Source of the DNA: Pseudomonadota bacterium
Lineage (GTDB): Bacteria > Pseudomonadota > Gammaproteobacteria > Burkholderiales > Burkholderiaceae_B
DNA: 9,027 bases
Direction of reading: 5' to 3'
NCBI GenBank assembly: GCA_023427945.1
Contig: JAEYZR010000409.1
Span: forward strand, 1-9,027
Part shown: positions 1-6,268 of the stretch, one piece after another
Numbering within the stretch: the first letter of the stretch is position 1
Layout of the letters: every line of letters begins with the position of its first letter
Position numbers and translations under genes: made by a program
Notes under the pieces: model-generated
Database searches by the model: none
What the model was told of the DNA's origin: nothing
Seen by the model: only the letters and a program-made list of their open reading frames with translations

Positions 1-981
1 CTGCAGGATGTAGATCTTGCCGTCGATACCGTCTCGGCCCCATTCGATGTCCATCGGGCGTTGATAGTGCTTCTCGATGATGACGGCATAGCGGGCCAGC
101 TCGTTGACCTCGTCGTCGGTCAGCGAATAGCGGTTGCGCTCGGAGACTGGAACGTCGACCACACGCACGGCCTGGCCTTGCGTGCGTTCGGGATCGAATT
201 CCATCTTGATGAGCTTCGACCCAATGCGACGGCTGACGATGGCGTAGCGCTCCTGCGCAAGCGTGGGCTTGAATACATAGAATTCGTCGGGGTTCACTGC
301 GCCCTGAACGACGGTTTCACCCAGGCCGTAGGAGGACGTGATGAAGACCACATCGGTGAATCCGGACTCGGTGTCCAGCGTGAACATCACACCGGCGCTG
401 CCCTTGTCGGAGCGCACCATGCGCTGGACACCGGCCGACAGCGCAACTTCCGCGTGCGCATAGCCCTTGTGCACGCGATACGAAATGGCGCGGTCGTTAT
501 AAAGCGATGCGAACACGTGGCGGATCTTGTCCAGCACGTCTTCGATGCCGACCACGTTCAGGAACGTTTCCTGTTGACCGGCAAACGAGGCATCGGGAAG
601 ATCTTCTGCCGTGGCGGACGAGCGCACGGCAAACGAGCCCTTGCCGTCAGCGTCAAGCTCGGCGAAGGCTTCGCGTATGGAACGTTCGAGTTCTTCGGAG
701 AACGGCTCGTCGACCAGCCACTGACGGATCTCGGATCCGGCAGCGGCAAGTTCGCGCACGTCTTCGGGGTTCAAGGTCTGGAGTCGATCGGCAATGCGTT
801 TGTCCAACCCGGAAACGGACAGAAAATCGCGAAAAGCCTGGGCGGTCGTAGCAAAGCCGCCGGGAACCCGGACGCCTGCGTCAGACAGCTGACTGATCAT
901 TTCACCTAGTGATGCGTTTTTCCCTCCTACCGAGTCAACATCCGTCATCCGGAGTTTCTCGAGCGAAACGACATAAGACAT
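1..981 (-). CDS. ppsA: Phosphoenolpyruvate synthase (PpsA), N-terminal part, cut by window edge
   Basis: PEP synthase makes PEP, AMP and phosphate from pyruvate, ATP and water, the entry step of gluconeogenesis from C3 compounds in the cytosol. I read 327 codons on the minus strand from ATG at 981 to base 1 with no stop. The product begins MSYVVSLEKLRMTDVDSVGG and shows the PEP-utilising enzyme ATP-binding domain: GGKNASLGEM (19-28), FAVRSSATAEDLPDASFAG (117-135), GSAGVMFT (194-201) and YGLGETVVQG (218-227). It ends at YILQ, just before where the family's ARPET motif is expected, so the phospho-histidine domain and PEP-binding barrel lie outside the window. The family is about 790 residues, so roughly 40 percent is present. 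The start is supported by the MSYVVSLEKL sequence and by AAGGTGA (986-992) four bases upstream. The gene is divergent from ppsR, whose product controls this enzyme. Confidence 0.97.
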   Translation of the reverse strand, partial: MSYVVSLEKLRMTDVDSVGGKNASLGEMISQLSDAGVRVPGGFATTAQAFRDFLSVSGLDKRIADRLQTLNPEDVRELAAAGSEIRQWLVDEPFSEELERSIREAFAELDADGKGSFAVRSSATAEDLPDASFAGQQETFLNVVGIEDVLDKIRHVFASLYNDRAISYRVHKGYAHAEVALSAGVQRMVRSDKGSAGVMFTLDTESGFTDVVFITSSYGLGETVVQGAVNPDEFYVFKPTLAQERYAIVSRRIGSKLIKMEFDPERTQGQAVRVVDVPVSERNRYSLTDDEVNELARYAVIIEKHYQRPMDIEWGRDGIDGKIYILQ

Positions 982-1007
982 AAAGTCACCTTTTACAATG
1001 GAGTTAA

Positions 1008-1115
1008 GCTAGTTTGGTCAATTCTTGCGATACCGGTGACAATGCCGAAACTGCAGTCAAGTGATAGCAGTAGGCATCGAATCCGTACAAATTCGAAAGC
1101 GCTGACCAAACTGGC
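1008..1115. repeat. Inverted repeat pair in the ppsA-ppsR divergent intergenic region
   Basis: AGTTTGGTCA (1011-1020) and its exact reverse complement TGACCAAACT (1103-1112) lie 82 bases apart between the two start codons. The match extends outward to 1008 and 1115 with one G-T mismatch (1010/1113). Two separated arms in a divergent control region could be a pair of operator half-sites or a long-range stem in the ppsA leader. No known regulator motif is recognised. The arms are seen directly; the function is inference. Confidence 0.4.
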
Positions 1116-1123
1116 CTGATGGC

Positions 1124-1139
1124 CGCCCGGCAACGGGCG
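1124..1139. other. GC-rich hairpin with GCAA tetraloop upstream of ppsR
   Basis: CGCCCG (1124-1129), loop GCAA (1130-1133) and CGGGCG (1134-1139) form a perfect 6-bp stem closed by a GNRA-type loop when read on the plus strand. It follows directly on a shorter GGCC-TGAT-GGCC stem (1113-1124). No T-run follows, so it does not look like an intrinsic terminator. It sits 78 bases before the ppsR ATG. It could be leader structure or simply part of the GC-rich promoter region. A weak candidate promoter for ppsR lies just downstream (TTGGGG at 1143-1148, TGTATA at 1166-1171), but it matches consensus poorly. Confidence 0.35.
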
Positions 1140-1216
1140 TCGTTGGGGTGACCGACCCGGGCGATTGTATACCTGAGAGGCACTGGCGTGTATCTGTCTG
1201 GAACCTTTAATCACAT

Positions 1217-2047
1217 ATGAATCAATCGTCTATCGCCCGCACCGTCTACATCGTGTCCGACAGTACCGGGATTACTGCAGAAACCTTCAGCCAATCCGTC
1301 CTGGCGCAGTTCGAGGGCGTGACGTTTCGCCCGATTCGGCTGCCATTTGTGGATTCGGTCGAAAAAGCGCATGAAGTTGTCGCGCGCATCAATCGCAATG
1401 CGGCCGAAAACGGGGTTCCACCCATTGTCTTCAGTACCTTGGTGACGCCGGATATTCAGGCGCGTATCCGCCAGTCCCACGGAATTTACCTCGATCTTTT
1501 CGGCACCTTCGTGAGCCACATCGAGCAGGCGCTGGATCTCAAGTCCACGCATTCGGTCGGGCGTTCGCACACCTCGGTGAATTCGGAAAAATACCGTCAT
1601 CGCATCGACGCCATCAATTTCTGCCTCGCTCACGATGACGGACAGTTCGTATCGAACCTGGATCAGGCCGACGTGATCCTGGTGGGGGTATCGCGCTGCG
1701 GCAAGACGCCCACCAGCCTTTATCTGGCCATGCAGTACGCGGTCAAGGCGGCCAACTTCCCGTTGACGCCGGACGATTTCGAACGCAACACCCTGCCCTC
1801 CACCCTGGCGCCTCACCGCAACAAACTGTTTGGCCTGTCGATCCTGCCCGAGCGTCTGGCAGAGGTACGAAACGAGCGTCGTCCGGGCAGCAAGTACGCC
1901 GCTATTGAACAGTGTCGATATGAAGTGGCCGAAGCCGAGCGCATGATGCGCAGAGCCGGCATATCCTGGCTGTCCACCACAACCAAATCGATCGAGGAAA
2001 TCTCGACTACCGTCTTGCAGGAAGTCGGGCTGGATTTGCAGGGTTGA
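1217..2047 (+). CDS. ppsR: PEP synthase regulatory protein PpsR (bifunctional kinase/pyrophosphorylase, DUF299)
   Basis: Members of this family inactivate PEP synthase by ADP-dependent phosphorylation of an active-site threonine and reactivate it by phosphate-dependent dephosphorylation, which releases pyrophosphate. The 276-residue product matches the family length (E. coli YdiA/PpsR is 277). Diagnostic features are the N-terminal YIVSDSTGITAET (11-23), FGTF (95-98), the THSVGRSHTS stretch (111-120) followed by the YRHRIDAI region, and the P-loop-like GVSRCGKTPTSLYL (157-170). The ATG at 1217 gives the expected N-terminus. The ribosome site is weak: GGAA at 1200-1203, 13 bases away. The gene is transcribed away from ppsA, its presumed target, and this pairing is common in proteobacteria. 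The stop codon is followed by hairpins that separate it from the convergent operon. A DUF299 enzyme acting on PPDK instead is conceivable, but the adjacent ppsA argues for PpsR. Confidence 0.96.
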   Translation: MNQSSIARTVYIVSDSTGITAETFSQSVLAQFEGVTFRPIRLPFVDSVEKAHEVVARINRNAAENGVPPIVFSTLVTPDIQARIRQSHGIYLDLFGTFVSHIEQALDLKSTHSVGRSHTSVNSEKYRHRIDAINFCLAHDDGQFVSNLDQADVILVGVSRCGKTPTSLYLAMQYAVKAANFPLTPDDFERNTLPSTLAPHRNKLFGLSILPERLAEVRNERRPGSKYAAIEQCRYEVAEAERMMRRAGISWLSTTTKSIEEISTTVLQEVGLDLQG

Positions 2048-2050
2048 AAG

Positions 2051-2096
2051 AACCGGAATGCGGTTGCCGATGCCCGCAGGGCTTGATCCCTGCGGG
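2051..2096. terminator. Tandem hairpins between convergent ppsR and RNA methyltransferase genes
   Basis: Two perfect stems sit in the 76-bp convergent gap. The first is AACCG (2051-2055) with CGGTT (2061-2065) around a 5-base loop. The second is CCCGCAGGG (2073-2081) with CCCTGCGGG (2088-2096) around the loop CTTGAT. The 9-bp GC-rich stem is symmetrical, so it can fold in transcripts from either side. Position and strength suggest a bidirectional terminator. There is no real T-tract on either strand, so termination may be partial or Rho-assisted. Confidence 0.6.
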
Positions 2097-2123
2097 AAGG
2101 CCGTTATCCCGGAGCCACACCAA

Positions 2124-2900
2124 TCAATAGCGATGCTGGCGGCGTTGTTCGAACAGGCACAGCGTTGCCGCCATGGCCACGTTGAGCGACTCGACCGCCG
2201 ATCGCTCGTGATCGATGCGAATGCGCTGCGTGGCCATCGTCTGCAGAATGGGCGAAACACCCTGCCCCTCGTGCCCGAATATCCAGGCAGCCGGTGCCGG
2301 CAAAGAGGTCTGATAGAGGTCGCTCGCCTCTTCGAGTGTGGTCACAAGCACGGGTATCTGGGCGTTATGCACCGCCTGTGCCAGGTCGACATGCTCATGG
2401 ATGTCCAATGCAAAGTGCGCGCCCTGCGCGCTGCGTACGACCTTGGATGACCAGGCGGCGGCACTTGCCGGGGACAGCAGGACGCGAGTCACACCAGATG
2501 CAGCGCAAGCCCGCAGGATAGTGCCTACATTGCCCGGATCCTGAACCCGGTCAAGCAATACCGCAGCGTCGCGCAATGCATCAGGCAACGCAGGTGTGGG
2601 CGGCTGGACGACAAAACGCACGCCCTGGTCCGACGGCACCTCTCCCAGGGCTTTCAGCAGACGTGCCGGCATGAGGCGCACGAGGGATTGGGGCACCGCG
2701 GCAACCAGGTGAGCCAGCCTTGGGTCCGTCAACCGATCCTGATCGAACAGGCAATACTCCGGCAGGCCATGGCGCATCAACCAGGCCTCGCACACATGTG
2801 CGCCCTCCAGCAGGACAGGTGCCCCCGCCCGGCCCTGGGCATCGCTCCACTTGCGCAAATTCTTGTAGAACGGGTTGTCGCGCGACTCGATCTGCTTCAT
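2124..2900 (-). CDS. SpoU/TrmH-family RNA 2'-O-methyltransferase (SPOUT, RlmB/TsnR-like)
   Basis: SPOUT-fold enzymes of this family transfer a methyl group from SAM to a ribose 2'-OH in rRNA or tRNA. The 258-residue product has a typical N-terminal substrate-binding region (SRDNPFYKNLRKW, 6-18; LLEGAHVCEAWL, 30-41). The three SpoU motifs are in order: motif 1 DPGNVGTILRACAASG (121-136), motif 2 IFGHEGQGVSP (207-217) and motif 3 ESLNVAMAATLCLFE (237-251). Motifs 2 and 3 form the trefoil-knot SAM pocket, and the Asn/Arg of motif 1 are the usual catalytic region. The exact target nucleotide cannot be told from sequence, so no symbol is given. The ATG at 2900 overlaps the rnhB stop by four bases (ATGA), suggesting translational coupling. 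No good Shine-Dalgarno is seen. It is the last gene of the minus-strand operon. Confidence 0.93.
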   Translation of the reverse strand: MKQIESRDNPFYKNLRKWSDAQGRAGAPVLLEGAHVCEAWLMRHGLPEYCLFDQDRLTDPRLAHLVAAVPQSLVRLMPARLLKALGEVPSDQGVRFVVQPPTPALPDALRDAAVLLDRVQDPGNVGTILRACAASGVTRVLLSPASAAAWSSKVVRSAQGAHFALDIHEHVDLAQAVHNAQIPVLVTTLEEASDLYQTSLPAPAAWIFGHEGQGVSPILQTMATQRIRIDHERSAVESLNVAMAATLCLFEQRRQHRY

Positions 2901-3682
2901 GGCGGGGATGTATAACCCCGTATGGGGGCAAAGCTGCGACGATGCTCAGGACACGGGCCATGTTCGCGCAGGCGCGCCAGGTGCAGCGCCGTGCCATAGC
3001 CTTTGTGCTGGTCGAAGCCGTATTGCGGGTAAAGCTCATGCAGACGCGAAAGGTCGGCGTCCCGTGCCGTCTTGGCGAGGATGGATGCCGCCGAGATGGC
3101 GGGAACCAGCGCATCGCCTTTGATCACCGTGCGTACGGCGCAGGAAAGCTTGGGAGACTGGTTGCCGTCCACCAGGGCCAACATCGGTTTGATGCGTAAG
3201 CCCTGGACGGCGCGTTGCATGGCCAGAAAGGTGGCTCTCAGAATGTTCAGCCGATCTATTTCTTCGACTTCGGCGCGGGCAATGCACCAGGCGTGCGCCC
3301 TGGCCTGGATTTCCTGCGCTAGGCGGTCACGCTCGGCCGCTTTCAGAATCTTGGAATCCGCCAGTCCGACGATAGGTTGCATCGGGTCGAGCACCACTGC
3401 CGCCGCATACACCGCGCCAGCCAACGGGCCACGGCCGGCTTCGTCCACCCCAGCCGTGATCACTTCAAGCATTGCTTCGTGTCCGAACAGGTCTGCCTGA
3501 CCCGCAGGTCCGGGCGAGAGCGCCTCCAGCAGCCCCTGAGTCGAGCTTTGATGCTGAAGGCTGACCACGCCCGGCAGAACCGGATAGTCGGGCGGCACGA
3601 CTGACACCAGTTCCTTTTTGCTGCGACCGGTCGCCCGAAGGCTGATCGGCGAGTCACCCAGGGAGGTTTTAGGTGCGCCCAC
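2897..3682 (-). CDS. rnhB: Ribonuclease HII (RnhB), possibly with N-terminal extension
   Basis: RNase HII cuts the RNA strand of RNA-DNA hybrids and removes misincorporated ribonucleotides. Counting from a GTG at 3682 the product has 261 residues. The catalytic core begins at about residue 75: GVDEAGRG (78-85, Asp80 and Glu81), LVDGN (170-174, Asp172) and SILAKTARD (200-208, Asp208) supply the four metal-binding acids, and HKGYGTALHL (226-235) is also typical. The family is usually about 190-220 residues, so about 50-70 N-terminal residues are extra. The GTG at 3682 has a perfect GGAGGT five bases upstream and overlaps the end of lpxB by 14 bp. Alternatives are GTG at 3568 (223 residues) and ATG at 3472 (191 residues, weak ribosome site). 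The DLFG motif at about 64-67 often occurs near the N-terminus of beta-proteobacterial RnhB, so the 3472 start is probably too short. Identity is sure; the start is not. Confidence 0.93.
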   Translation of the reverse strand: MGAPKTSLGDSPISLRATGRSKKELVSVVPPDYPVLPGVVSLQHQSSTQGLLEALSPGPAGQADLFGHEAMLEVITAGVDEAGRGPLAGAVYAAAVVLDPMQPIVGLADSKILKAAERDRLAQEIQARAHAWCIARAEVEEIDRLNILRATFLAMQRAVQGLRIKPMLALVDGNQSPKLSCAVRTVIKGDALVPAISAASILAKTARDADLSRLHELYPQYGFDQHKGYGTALHLARLREHGPCPEHRRSFAPIRGYTSPP

Positions 3683-4865
3683 TGGCGACCTCCATGATGG
3701 CCTGCGCGGCTAGCGCTGGCGTATCGCGCAACAAAGACTGATGGAGCTCGGTGAAACGTGCTTCGATTTCTTGCTGGTAGGTTTCGTCGTTCAACGCTTT
3801 CCAGGTGGCATCGGCCAACGATTGCGGATTGACATCGTCCTGCAGGATCTCCGGAACCACCATGTCGCGCAACAACACGTTTGGAAGACCGATCCACGGC
3901 AGGTAGGGCCGTTGCTGGCCCGATTTCCAGGCCATGATCCGGCGCATCCAGGGCGACAGCACATAGGAGATGACCATCGGGCGTTTGTACAACGCGGTCT
4001 CCAGCGTTGCCGTGCCACTGGCCACGAGCACGGCGGTGGCCGCCTCCATGACCGTCCAGGCCACCGGCGCCACCGTCTTGGCCTGGGGCGGCTGCACGGT
4101 GTCGCTGGCAATGCATCGCAGCCCTGGCACCGGGTACATCTGAAGAATGGCCTCGAATTCGGCGCGGCGCTCGGCGTTGACCATGGGCACCACGCACTGA
4201 AGCTGGGGATCACGCTGGACGAGCTTTTGAGCAGCCTGCAGAAACACAGGGGCCAGCAGCCGAATTTCCGACGATCGACTGCCCGGCAAAATGGCCAGGA
4301 CCTTGGCGGAAGGATCGATACCCAGCCTGACGCGAGCGGCAGCACGGTCGGGCGTCATGGGTATGGCGCCCGCCAGCGGATGGCCGACGTAGGTGACCGG
4401 AACGCCTTCTTTCCGGTAGATCTCTTCCTCGAAGGGGAACAGAACCAGCATGTGCGAGACCGACTCACGAATCGTGTGAATACGTTCATAACGCCACGCC
4501 CAGATCGATGGACCAACGAAATGTACGGTTGGCACACCTTTCTGCTTGAGCTGGCGTTCGAGGCGCAGATTGAAATCCGGCGCGTCGATTCCCACGAATA
4601 CATCGGGTGGCGTCCGGGTATAGCGCTGTTTCATGTCGCGATATACGCCCAGCAGGCTTGGCAGCCGCTTGAGCGCATCGACATAGCCGAAGACCGAGAG
4701 CGCATTCATATTATGAAAGGTCTCAAAGCCCTGGGACTGCATGTGCGGCCCGCCGATTCCCGAGCAGATGATGGCTGGATCGCGCTGGCGGCACCCTTTG
4801 ATGATACGGCCTGCGAGCAGATCGCCCGATGGCTCGCCTGCCACCATGCCGATCTGCAATGTCAT
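3669..4865 (-). CDS. lpxB: Lipid-A-disaccharide synthase (LpxB)
   Basis: LpxB is a peripheral inner-membrane GT19 glycosyltransferase that joins UDP-2,3-diacylglucosamine and lipid X to form the lipid A disaccharide. The 398-residue product starts MTLQIGMVAGEPSGDLLAGR. Its motifs are AGEPSGD (9-15), FVGIDAPDFN (90-99, Asp94 corresponding to the catalytic Asp98 of E. coli), SIWAWR (120-125), ILPGSRSSEI (192-201), ASGTATLETAL (282-292) and LPNVLLRD (327-334). E. coli LpxB is 382 residues; the extra length here is mainly about 11 residues around 255-272, before the ASGTATLE motif. The ATG at 4865 was chosen over a longer open frame because the protein family begins here and because it overlaps the lpxA stop as ATGA (4862-4865). 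The next gene, rnhB, may overlap its 3' end by 14 bp. Confidence 0.97.
   Translation of the reverse strand: MTLQIGMVAGEPSGDLLAGRIIKGCRQRDPAIICSGIGGPHMQSQGFETFHNMNALSVFGYVDALKRLPSLLGVYRDMKQRYTRTPPDVFVGIDAPDFNLRLERQLKQKGVPTVHFVGPSIWAWRYERIHTIRESVSHMLVLFPFEEEIYRKEGVPVTYVGHPLAGAIPMTPDRAAARVRLGIDPSAKVLAILPGSRSSEIRLLAPVFLQAAQKLVQRDPQLQCVVPMVNAERRAEFEAILQMYPVPGLRCIASDTVQPPQAKTVAPVAWTVMEAATAVLVASGTATLETALYKRPMVISYVLSPWMRRIMAWKSGQQRPYLPWIGLPNVLLRDMVVPEILQDDVNPQSLADATWKALNDETYQQEIEARFTELHQSLLRDTPALAAQAIMEVASGRT
3688..3693 (-). promoter_or_regulatory. Shine-Dalgarno that supports the upstream GTG start of rnhB
   Basis: The minus strand reads GGAGGT, five bases (CGCCA) and then GTG (3680-3682). The motif lies inside the last codons of lpxB (the MEVASG region). 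A full anti-16S match at good spacing is the main argument for the long form of RNase HII. It could be a coincidence, because GAG GTC is an ordinary Glu-Val codon pair. Confidence 0.5.
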
Positions 4866-5656
4866 GGCCGAATGATTCCTCGGCCAGTATCGGCCAGAAA
4901 GTCCAGCAGGATCTGCAGGGGGGCGTGCGCAGTGGGCACTTCTGCCTGCAGTGCTGCCAGGGCGCTGCGAGCCTCTTCCAGCGGCAGGCCGCGGCGAAAG
5001 ACCAGCTTGTAGGCCTGACGCAGGGCGCTGATCTGTTCGGCGCTGAAACCGCGACGCTTGAGCCCCTCGGAATTGATGCCTACAGGCGCGCACGGGTTAC
5101 CGGCCGCCAGTACAAAGGGAGGAGCATCCTGCATCAACGAACTGTTGCCGCCGATCATGCAATGAGCGCCGATGCGTGAAAACTGATGCACGCCGGTGAC
5201 TCCGCCGATGATCGCCCAGTCGCCCAACCGTACATGCCCGCCCAATTGCACCGAGTTGGCGATGATGGTGTGGTCGCCAATATGACAATCGTGCGCCACG
5301 TGCACGTAGGCCTTGATCGAGTTGTCGCTGCCGATGGAGGTCTCTCCCCCATCCTGGACCGTACCCGTATTCAATGTGACAAACTCGCGAATGGTGTTTC
5401 CGTCGCCAATTGTCAAGCGGGTGGGTTCATTACGATACTTTTTGTCCTGAGGCATGCCGCCTACAGAACAAAACCGATAGAGCCGGTTGTTCTTGCCTAT
5501 GGTGGTGTGTCCATCCACCACGCAGTGCGGACCGATGTCGGTGCCTTCGCCAATGGTGACATCAGGACCAATTACGCTGTATGGACCCACCGAAACACTT
5601 TCGTGCAGTCGCGCCCTGGGGTCGATCAATGCCGTCGGATGAACAATACCCGTCAT
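4862..5656 (-). CDS. lpxA: UDP-N-acetylglucosamine O-acyltransferase (LpxA)
   Basis: LpxA is a cytosolic trimer that moves an R-3-hydroxyacyl chain from ACP to the 3-OH of UDP-GlcNAc, the first step of lipid A synthesis. The 264-residue product (E. coli 262) has the left-handed beta-helix made of hexapeptide repeats (for example IGPDVTIGEGTDIG, 29-42) over residues 1-180, then a helical C-terminus with EGLKRRGFS (197-205). The catalytic histidine is His122 in AHDC (E. coli His125); His141 and His157 match E. coli His144 and His160. Gly170 aligns with E. coli Gly173, the ruler residue that helps set acyl-chain length. The ATG at 5656 directly follows the fabZ TAA (TAAATG) and the 3' end overlaps lpxB by four bases. 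With LpxD and FabZ it forms the lipid A acylation block of this operon. Confidence 0.98.
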   Translation of the reverse strand: MTGIVHPTALIDPRARLHESVSVGPYSVIGPDVTIGEGTDIGPHCVVDGHTTIGKNNRLYRFCSVGGMPQDKKYRNEPTRLTIGDGNTIREFVTLNTGTVQDGGETSIGSDNSIKAYVHVAHDCHIGDHTIIANSVQLGGHVRLGDWAIIGGVTGVHQFSRIGAHCMIGGNSSLMQDAPPFVLAAGNPCAPVGINSEGLKRRGFSAEQISALRQAYKLVFRRGLPLEEARSALAALQAEVPTAHAPLQILLDFLADTGRGIIRP

Positions 5657-6112
5657 TTACACACTCACTGTACGAATGGCGCACATCAGATCGGCTTCGG
5701 CAACCACGGTGTCGTCCACGTAGGCTTGGCCGCTGTACTTGCACATGGAGCGGCTCAGGCGCTTGGCCTGGACATCGATGCGCAGTTGATCGCCAGGCAC
5801 CACCGGACGACGAAAGCGGGCATTATCGATTCCCACCAGGTAATAGACGGTTTTCAGACCGGCTGTGTCCTGGCCATTGCCGCCGCCCTCGAACGAGAAC
5901 AACGCGGCAGCCTGCGCCATTGCTTCGGTAATCAACACGCCAGGCATGACGGGATTGCCAGGAAAATGACCTTGGAAAAAAGGTTCGTTGATCGACACGT
6001 TCTTGATCGCAACGATGCGCTTGCCCGGTTCCATTTCAATCACACGGTCGATCAGCAGCATCGGATAGCGATGCGGCAGGCGTTCCAGAATTCCCGAGAT
6101 ATCAAGTTGCAT
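5657..6112 (-). CDS. fabZ: 3-hydroxyacyl-[ACP] dehydratase (FabZ)
   Basis: FabZ dehydrates 3-hydroxyacyl-ACP to trans-2-enoyl-ACP in fatty acid elongation. It competes with LpxA and LpxD for the same hydroxyacyl-ACP pool, a known reason why FabZ activity affects the balance between phospholipid and LPS. The 151-residue product has the hotdog fold signature: LPHRYPMLLIDRV (12-24), FFQGHFPGNPVMPGVLITEAMAQ region (45-67), with catalytic His49 and Glu63, and the C-terminal YLVGID and FRRPVVPGDQL stretches. Length matches the family (E. coli 151). The ATG at 6112 is the first possible start that gives the family N-terminus; the upstream ribosome site is weak. Its stop abuts the lpxA start. It is separated from lpxD by a 156-bp structured gap, the widest spacer in this operon. 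Confidence 0.97.
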   Translation of the reverse strand: MQLDISGILERLPHRYPMLLIDRVIEMEPGKRIVAIKNVSINEPFFQGHFPGNPVMPGVLITEAMAQAAALFSFEGGGNGQDTAGLKTVYYLVGIDNARFRRPVVPGDQLRIDVQAKRLSRSMCKYSGQAYVDDTVVAEADLMCAIRTVSV

Positions 6113-6268
6113 GGTGTTCGATTCTTGCGTTATGAGATTAAGGTAGAGGATGCCGACGCATGCGGCTGCGTGCCGAATATAAACGATATTGATTCGGCGG
6201 GCACAGGCAGCAGCAAGCCACCCTGCCCTGCCAGTGTCGTCGATACCCGGCTCTCGTGCCCGTGAGGT
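6113..6268 (-). other. Structured lpxD-fabZ intergenic spacer with stem-loops
   Basis: No gene is supported in this 156-bp gap, an exception in an otherwise tight operon. It holds a perfect 7-bp inverted repeat GCCGAAT (6172-6178) and ATTCGGC (6192-6198) with an AT-rich 13-base loop, directly next to a second stem ACGCA (6156-6160) with TGCGT (6167-6171). In the operon transcript these fold upstream of fabZ. Neither is followed by a U-run, so they resemble mRNA processing or stability elements more than terminators. A promoter for fabZ-lpxA-lpxB could lie here, but I see no good -35/-10 pair. Confidence 0.4.

Noticed and set aside
61..909. A 282-codon open frame on the plus strand at the left edge
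   Set aside because: It is antisense to ppsA, which is open on the minus strand from 981 to the window edge and carries the PEP synthase motifs.
993..1021. Possible ppsA promoter: TTGACC, 17-base spacer, TTGTAA on the minus strand
   Set aside because: The -35 looks good, but the -10 matches only two bases, and the transcript would start inside or just after the Shine-Dalgarno of ppsA.
1211..2260. A 349-codon open frame on the minus strand opposite ppsR
   Set aside because: PpsR on the plus strand is unmistakable, and the opposing frame runs through the terminator region and into the 3' end of the methyltransferase gene.
3741..5012. A 423-codon open frame on the plus strand opposite lpxB and the end of lpxA
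   Set aside because: It shadows genes with clear catalytic motifs; its translation is rich in His, Arg and Gly with no family resemblance.
4866..5093. Longer LpxB starting at 5093 with 76 extra residues
   Set aside because: The extra part lies wholly inside lpxA, is arginine-rich shadow sequence, and the family N-terminus starts at the ATG that overlaps the lpxA stop.
5186..6265. A 359-codon open frame on the plus strand opposite lpxA and fabZ
   Set aside because: Antisense shadow of two conserved enzymes and the spacer; no recognisable protein features.
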